11,477 nt of DNA from Gallionella sp. Its GTDB lineage: Bacteria > Pseudomonadota > Gammaproteobacteria > Burkholderiales > Gallionellaceae. The notes under the pieces are model-generated. The model was not told the origin of the DNA, ran no database searches, and saw only the letters and a list, made by a program, of their open reading frames with translations. Both the position numbers and the translations under genes were made by a program. How positions within the stretch are numbered: position 1 is the first letter of the stretch; every line of letters begins with the position of its first letter. Below, piece after piece: positions 7,210-11,477 of this stretch. The stretch covers positions 1-11,477 of the forward strand of contig JANYHX010000117.1 in NCBI GenBank assembly GCA_025362155.1, written 5' to 3'.

Positions 7210-8418
7210 TCATGATCTCGCCAATGCCATCACCGGATCCAGCCGTGCCGCGCGTCGCGCAGGCCACACGCTGAATAAAATCCCGGTGCCCAGTGAAGTG
7301 CCTATCGCCGCCAGCACTGCCCACCAGGGTGCGGCCACCGGCAATGACGGATAAATTTGCGCGATCACTTGCACGCCGATTTCGCCCAGTATCAAACCTA
7401 CCACGCTGCCGATACTGGACAACAGGATCGCCTCGGCGAAAAATAAATTTCTGATTTGCGCGGCGGGCGCGCCCAAGGCTTTGAGCAAACCGATTTCTTT
7501 GACGCGTTGCGAGACGGCGATCAGCATCACGTTCATGATTAAGATGCCCGCCACCGTCAGACTGATCGCAGCGATGCCACCCACCGCCAGCGTCAAGGCG
7601 CGCAGGATGCGATCGAAGGTCGCCAACACCGCGTCCTGTGTAATGACGGTCACGTCGCGTTCGCCGTTGTGGCGGCGCAATAAAATTTCTTCGGCATCGC
7701 GCTGGGCAGGTTCGATGGCATCGCGGCTTTTGGCTTCTACCAGAATGCGGAACAGGCCGGAGCTATTGAACAGCATGTGCGCTGAGGCGACCGGCACGAT
7801 GACGATCTCATCGGTATTGAAACCCATCGATTCGCCCTGACTCGCCATCACCCCGATTACGCGAAAACGCCGGTCTCCCAAGCGCACCCACGCGCCGATG
7901 GCCTGCTCCTGACCAAATAATTCGCGCCGGACTTTCGCGCCCAGCACACACACCGACTCGCTGGAATGTATATCACCGGCAGGCAGGAATTGCCCTTGTC
8001 CCAAACTCATGTGGCGCACTTCGAGCAAGTCCGCAGTCGAACCCAACACCACCACGTCGCGGTTGAGCGCGCCCTGAGAAATTTGTGATGAACCAACAGT
8101 CAGCGGCGCAATCCGCCCTATAGCGCGGCTGCGCAACAAAGCTTGCGCATCGTCCAGCGTGAGTTCGCGCGGAATTTGTCCGAGCAACATACCCGGTGTG
8201 ATACCCGCCGTTTCGGTGCGTCCGGGCAACACGATGACCAGATTGGTGCCCAACGAAGAAAATTGATTGACGACATAGCGCCGCGCGCCCTCGCCCAAGC
8301 CAGTCAGTACCACCACTGAGGCGACACCGATAGACATCGCCAGAATCATCAGCAAAGTGCGCGTGCGGCTACCGCGCAGGCTGCCGGAGGCGAACTGTAT
8401 GACATCAATTAGCTTCAT
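7210..8418 (-). CDS. ABC transporter permease, MacB/FtsX type (first permease)
   Basis: This 402-residue paralogue of the following permease has the same plan. An N-terminal membrane segment (about 20-42, RTLLMILAMSIGVASVVVL) is followed by a MacB-like periplasmic domain (about 45-270) with GTNLVIVLPGRTE. Three C-terminal helices follow, with RVKEIGLLKALGAPAAQIRNLFF between them and a terminal PARRAARLDPVMALA motif. It should pair with the second permease and the upstream ATPase in a MacB-like exporter, with the HlyD-type adaptor as periplasmic partner. Substrate is unknown; MacB relatives export macrolides, peptides or siderophores. No good Shine-Dalgarno is seen before the ATG. The upstream gap to the ATPase gene (167 bp) is largely filled by an inverted-repeat element. 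The two permeases are clearly different in sequence, so the duplication is old. Inner membrane. Confidence 0.92.
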   Translation of the reverse strand: MKLIDVIQFASGSLRGSRTRTLLMILAMSIGVASVVVLTGLGEGARRYVVNQFSSLGTNLVIVLPGRTETAGITPGMLLGQIPRELTLDDAQALLRSRAIGRIAPLTVGSSQISQGALNRDVVVLGSTADLLEVRHMSLGQGQFLPAGDIHSSESVCVLGAKVRRELFGQEQAIGAWVRLGDRRFRVIGVMASQGESMGFNTDEIVIVPVASAHMLFNSSGLFRILVEAKSRDAIEPAQRDAEEILLRRHNGERDVTVITQDAVLATFDRILRALTLAVGGIAAISLTVAGILIMNVMLIAVSQRVKEIGLLKALGAPAAQIRNLFFAEAILLSSIGSVVGLILGEIGVQVIAQIYPSLPVAAPWWAVLAAIGTSLGTGILFSVWPARRAARLDPVMALARS

Positions 8419-8454
8419 TTAGTCTACCGGTCACGTTGGCACAAATAAATAATT

Positions 8455-8572
8455 CGTCATTCCGGCGCAGGCCGGAATCCAATCAATGAAATAATTCCCA
8501 CGCAACGCGTGGACAAAATCTAAAAGCATATTGAATAAAAACCACTGGATTCCGGCCTGCGCCGGAATGACG
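8455..8572. repeat. Long inverted-repeat element, intact copy (B)
   Basis: Perfect 27-bp terminal inverted repeats (8455-8481 and 8546-8572) bound a 118-bp element. Each arm is itself a palindrome (ATTCCGGC-GCAG-GCCGGAAT at 8459-8478), and the middle has a hairpin CCACGC-AAC-GCGTGG (8498-8512). It carries no gene. It looks like a dispersed palindromic or MITE-like repeat of the GTCATTCCGGCGCAGGCCGG type. It starts 13 bp after the ATPase stop on the minus strand and ends 36 bp before the permease ATG. Confidence 0.92.
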
Positions 8573-8585
8573 GGATTGGGACTTT

Positions 8586-9257
8586 TTAGAGATTTTCATT
8601 TGTAATCTGCCCGTCCACCATGTGTATCTGCCGCGCTGCACGACTGCCAATCACCGGATCGTGGGTGACGACGATCAAGGCTACCTGCTGTGCGACCATT
8701 TGTTCGAGCAGGCTCATCACCTCTTTGCCGGTAGTCTGATCGAGATTACCGGTCGGCTCGTCAGCTAGCAGCACAGCCGGGTGCATGCTGGTGGCGCGGG
8801 CGATCGCCACACGCTGGCGCTGCCCACCGGAGAGCTGGTCTGGCCTGTGATCGGCACGATCCGTCAGACCATAATTTTCCAGCAACTGCACCACGCGCGC
8901 TTTGCGTTCAGCAACGGAGATGCCCGCCAGGATCAGCGGCAGCTCGATATTCATCGCAGCCGTCAGGCGCGGCACCAGATGAAACGACTGGAACACAAAA
9001 CCGATTTTTTCGCTACGCACCTTGGCCTGTTGCTCGTCATTCAAATCGGTGACGTTGCCGCCATCCAGCTTGTAAGTGCCGGAACTCGGGCGATCCAGCA
9101 GGCCGATCAAATTGAGTAAGGTAGATTTACCGGAACCGGACGGCCCCATGATGGAAACATAATCACCCGCCGCGATATTGAGATCAATGTTGCGCAAAGC
9201 GTTAACCTGCTGATCTCCGACAATGAAGCTTCGGCTGACTTGGCTAAGGACTATCAT
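8586..9257 (-). CDS. ABC transporter ATP-binding protein, LolD/MacB type
   Basis: This 223-residue ATPase has all the nucleotide-binding motifs: Walker [10 protein letters not shown] (38-46), Q-loop Gln90 in FVFQSFHL, signature LSGGQRQR (142-149), Walker [13 protein letters not shown] with Glu167, and switch His199 in VVTHD. The sequence belongs to the LolD/MacB/FtsE class of stand-alone ATPases that serve MacB/FtsX permeases. It sits directly before the two permease genes and after the protease gene, so it most likely powers the exporter with the upstream HlyD-type adaptor. The ATG has GGAAG about 10 bases upstream, a weak site. A promoter-like sequence lies in the 99-bp gap upstream, so this gene and the permeases may be transcribed independently of the protease. 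Cytoplasmic face of the inner membrane. Confidence 0.95.
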   Translation of the reverse strand: MIVLSQVSRSFIVGDQQVNALRNIDLNIAAGDYVSIMGPSGSGKSTLLNLIGLLDRPSSGTYKLDGGNVTDLNDEQQAKVRSEKIGFVFQSFHLVPRLTAAMNIELPLILAGISVAERKARVVQLLENYGLTDRADHRPDQLSGGQRQRVAIARATSMHPAVLLADEPTGNLDQTTGKEVMSLLEQMVAQQVALIVVTHDPVIGSRAARQIHMVDGQITNENL

Positions 9258-9322
9258 TCAAATACTGCTTCCATTGGAATCCATCGGTCATAGAGTGCCG
9301 AAAGAAGTGCGAAGCTGAACCC

Positions 9323-9352
9323 TTTATAGTTTGCGCAATGCGGAACAACCAA
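9323..9352 (-). promoter_or_regulatory. Possible promoter for the ATPase-permease genes
   Basis: On the minus strand, TTGGTT (9352-9347) and TATAAA (9328-9323) are separated by 18 bases, a fair match to a sigma-70 promoter. It begins just inside the gap after the protease stop and lies about 65 bases before the ATPase start. Based on consensus only. Confidence 0.4.
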
Positions 9353-9356
9353 TTTA

Positions 9357-10190
9357 TCAGACATGGGGCATAAGCAATGGCTTAAAGTCCAGAATCTTTT
9401 GCGATTTTATGACGAAGCCAAGGTTGTTTGGAATTTTCGAGAGGCTGATCGGCACTTGCTTAAGTGGGATTTCAATCGTTTGTATCTCACCTTCTGCCAC
9501 ATGCTGAGGACCAGCAAAAAGCGCACCAAGCAGAATAATTCTATTTGCGCCAACATAAGTACAACCACGCGCATCCGTATAACCCCCTTGGTCAAAAATC
9601 AAAACTGGGCTGCCACTCGACCCTGGAAAACACGCACAATCAATAACAAAGATTGGCAATCCGTTGTAATCATACTTCGGACTTGTAGCAGTAATCCCGC
9701 GCCTAATAATTGGCAGATTGTTTTTTTCATCCCAAATCCCATTCGGATAACCCAACATCGTGATGTTCTCCAATCCTGAAAGAGCATCTAGTTGAACCGC
9801 TGAAGGGATATGACTTTCTTCAAGAGGGGGTGCAAAAAATTTGATACTTTGATTTTCTGCTTGACGTATTAATGGTGCAAGGGGAAAAACAGCCAAATCA
9901 ACATTAATGTCTGGATGCTTCAACCAAAGACTTTCAAAATTATCCAGCACTATACGATCATATACTCCGAGAATTGGCTCACCCACACCATTGCTTTTAG
10001 TTAATACGAACGTGCCTCTAATTCCATCTGCTATAACGTGCTTATTGGTAATGATAACTGGTATGTTCGTTTTGTCGTCAATGCGAAAAGTAAAGAAGAA
10101 TCCTGTTCCAGTTGATATGTGACCATTTTTCAATTGGCACTCAAGCCGAACAGTCGTATGCATTAACATTTCTGCAAGCATCATTGGCAT
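9357..10190 (-). CDS. Trypsin-like serine protease domain protein, cytoplasmic
   Basis: This 277-residue protein has a chymotrypsin/trypsin fold signature with a complete predicted triad: His51 in ITNKHVI, Asp98 in INVDLAVF, and Ser192 in FPGSSGSPV (the GxSGxP motif). GTGFFFTF at about 28-35 is the usual first-barrel strand. There is no signal peptide, membrane segment or PDZ domain, so it is neither DegP-like nor obviously secreted; it resembles the stand-alone trypsin-like peptidase domain proteins scattered through bacterial accessory genes. Target unknown. The first ATG (10188-10190) has GAGG 5 bases upstream; later in-frame ATGs at codons 3 and 4 are possible. The gene is much AT-richer than its neighbours (two sampled 60-base stretches are 43 and 37% GC against about 70% in a sampled stretch of the adaptor gene), pointing to acquisition. 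It lies between the adaptor and ATPase genes of an exporter, an unusual place. Confidence 0.85.
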   Translation of the reverse strand: MPMMLAEMLMHTTVRLECQLKNGHISTGTGFFFTFRIDDKTNIPVIITNKHVIADGIRGTFVLTKSNGVGEPILGVYDRIVLDNFESLWLKHPDINVDLAVFPLAPLIRQAENQSIKFFAPPLEESHIPSAVQLDALSGLENITMLGYPNGIWDEKNNLPIIRRGITATSPKYDYNGLPIFVIDCACFPGSSGSPVLIFDQGGYTDARGCTYVGANRIILLGALFAGPQHVAEGEIQTIEIPLKQVPISLSKIPNNLGFVIKSQKILDFKPLLMPHV

Positions 10191-10237
10191 AACTTCCTCT
10201 TAATGTGACTGCCGTAGTTTGGCGTACAAGGGCGGAT

Positions 10238-11407
10238 TCATTTAACAGCCTTCCCAACCTCCGGCTGCACCCGCACCCCGGCCTTCACCCCGGCTTGATC
10301 GAGCGACATCACGATCTGGTCGCCTTCATTCAATCCAGAGAGGATTTCGGTATGATCCCAGTTTGCCAAACCCGTCGTCACGGTGCGTTCTTCGAGTATG
10401 CCATCGGCGCGGTAGAACAGTACCTTCTTCCCTTCCAGCAAGGTTGGCGTGGGGATGCGCAGCACATTGTCATGGGTTGCGTGAATGATTTCCACATCGG
10501 CGCTGTAGCCCACCAATAGATTTTCTGCTGCCGGAGGTTCGTCAAAGGCCACCTCCACTTCCACTGTACGCGCCTGTTTCTCGATCTCCAGAACATAGGG
10601 TGCGACGCGCTTGACCTTGCCTGCAAAAGTCTTGCCTTTGATCGCATCCAGCGTGATGCGCGCCACCTGCCCTGCTTTGATGTTGGCCGCGTCTACTTCA
10701 TCAATCGGCGCGCTGACAAACATGCAGCGATCATCAATCAGATCAATCGCTGGTGGAGTCGGGATGCCGGGCGGTGAAGGTGTCGCGTATTCGCCCAACT
10801 CGCCGCTGATGTCCGCGACCACGCCGTCGAACGGCGCGCGCAACACCATGCGTCTCAAGCCCGCACGTGCCGCGTCTATGCGTGAATGGCTTTGCCCGAT
10901 TTGACTGCGCGCGGCTTCACATCCGGCACGACTTACCTTGGCGGCGGAGATTTTTTGGTCGACGCCTTCGGCAGAAATGAAACCCTTCTCTTTCAACTGG
11001 CGCGCGCGCTCCGCTTCCTTCTCGGCCAGGTCAGCCTGCATACACGCCTGTTGCGCCTGTGTCTGTGCCGTGCCAAGTTGCGCTTGAGCCAATTGCTCCT
11101 GCGCCTGCAAATCGTCGTTCCACAGCTCCAGCAATATCTGGTTCGCTTTGACGCGCTGGCCTTTTTTCACCAGCAGATGAGCGATCTGCCCGCCCGCCGG
11201 GGGTGCCAGTTTGGCGCGATGGCAGGCCTTTACCGTTCCCGCGCGGGTGTTGCTCACGGTCGCTTCCACCGTTCCACGCTCGGCCTTGGTCAACTGCACG
11301 TGGAGTGGCGCGGGGCGCGTGAAGTACCAGACCGCAATCGCCAGCAGCACCAGCCCCGCCAGCCACGGCAGGTAGCGCTGAAATATATTTTGCTGCGGAG
11401 AATTCAT
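10238..11407 (-). CDS. Periplasmic adaptor (membrane fusion protein), HlyD/MacA type
   Basis: The 389-residue protein has an N-terminal membrane anchor (about 12-29, YLPWLAGLVLLAIAVWYF). A biotinyl-lipoyl-like half follows (about 70-98, GGQIAHLLVKKGQRVKANQ). Next comes an Ala/Gln-rich alpha-hairpin coiled coil (about 99-188), the second lipoyl half (LRAPFDGVVADISGELGEY), and a beta-barrel and membrane-proximal region to the end. This is the order of RND/MacA-type adaptors, which bridge an inner-membrane transporter to an outer-membrane TolC-like channel. As the first gene of a minus-strand cluster that continues with ATPase and permeases, it is most likely the adaptor of that exporter. The ATG at 11405-11407 has only a weak AGG site. 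A 47-bp gap separates it from the protease gene. No TolC gene is in view; it may lie beyond the right edge. Confidence 0.92.
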   Translation of the reverse strand: MNSPQQNIFQRYLPWLAGLVLLAIAVWYFTRPAPLHVQLTKAERGTVEATVSNTRAGTVKACHRAKLAPPAGGQIAHLLVKKGQRVKANQILLELWNDDLQAQEQLAQAQLGTAQTQAQQACMQADLAEKEAERARQLKEKGFISAEGVDQKISAAKVSRAGCEAARSQIGQSHSRIDAARAGLRRMVLRAPFDGVVADISGELGEYATPSPPGIPTPPAIDLIDDRCMFVSAPIDEVDAANIKAGQVARITLDAIKGKTFAGKVKRVAPYVLEIEKQARTVEVEVAFDEPPAAENLLVGYSADVEIIHATHDNVLRIPTPTLLEGKKVLFYRADGILEERTVTTGLANWDHTEILSGLNEGDQIVMSLDQAGVKAGVRVQPEVGKAVK

Positions 11408-11414
11408 AGCCGGC

Positions 11415-11477
11415 CTATTTATTAATTTTATTTATCTCAATACTAATATGCACTAATTCTTCGTGGATGCGTAACTG
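11415..11477 (-). CDS. Possible C-terminal end of an upstream gene (runs off right edge)
   Basis: On the minus strand the window edge opens in a frame of 20 codons, with residues such as LRIHEELVHISIEINK, that closes at TAG 7 bases before the adaptor ATG. The close spacing suits an operon, but the stretch is too short and AT-rich to assign, and it may instead be the promoter region of the adaptor gene. Confidence 0.25.
   Translation of the reverse strand, partial: QLRIHEELVHISIEINKINK

Noticed and set aside
7049..7324. Minus-strand frame of 91 codons with VIPAQTGIQ
   Set aside because: It is the translation of the palindromic repeat joined to out-of-frame permease sequence, a common false gene call.
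7073..8572. The paired repeats as ends of a composite mobile element carrying the first permease
   Set aside because: Both copies are in the same orientation, no transposase lies between them, and the gene between is a native-looking operon member.

Overview
The window looks like chromosomal DNA of a betaproteobacterium, possibly a Nitrosomonadales/Gallionellaceae-type lithotroph or methylotroph. The evidence is an EarP/Arg32 EF-P pair, a serine-cycle type malyl-CoA lyase next to a malate-CoA ligase beta subunit, and two kinds of dispersed palindromic repeat common in these genomes. The genus cannot be fixed from the sequence alone. No tRNA, rRNA, CRISPR array, transposase or integrase was seen.

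Layout. Positions 1-1280 (minus) hold malyl-CoA lyase (mcl) followed by the first 90 codons of a malate-CoA ligase/succinyl-CoA synthetase beta subunit (mtkA-like), which starts at a TTG and runs off the left edge. Positions 1494-3494 (plus) hold an aldo/keto reductase and an EamA-family transporter, closed by a strong hairpin terminator. Positions 3690-5511 (minus) hold earP then efp, 19 bp apart, closed by a second terminator. EF-P carries Arg32, the residue EarP rhamnosylates, so modifier and target are encoded together. Positions 5654-5851 (plus) hold a 65-residue lysine-rich protein resembling DUF6496.

Positions 5868-11407 (minus) hold an export system in transcription order: an HlyD/MacA-type adaptor, an AT-rich trypsin-like serine protease gene, a LolD/MacB-type ATPase, and two MacB/FtsX-type permeases. 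The ATPase and both permeases should form a tripartite-type exporter with the adaptor; no outer-membrane TolC partner is in the window. The protease gene is the odd member, with markedly lower GC than the genes on either side, and a promoter-like sequence lies between it and the ATPase gene.

The most notable non-coding structures are two related copies (about 111 and 118 bp) of a long inverted-repeat element, one in each gap around the upstream permease gene. A different palindromic repeat is inserted in frame inside earP. I did not find convincing evidence of a wholly new system. The best candidates for a second look are the embedded protease gene and the repeat insertions.
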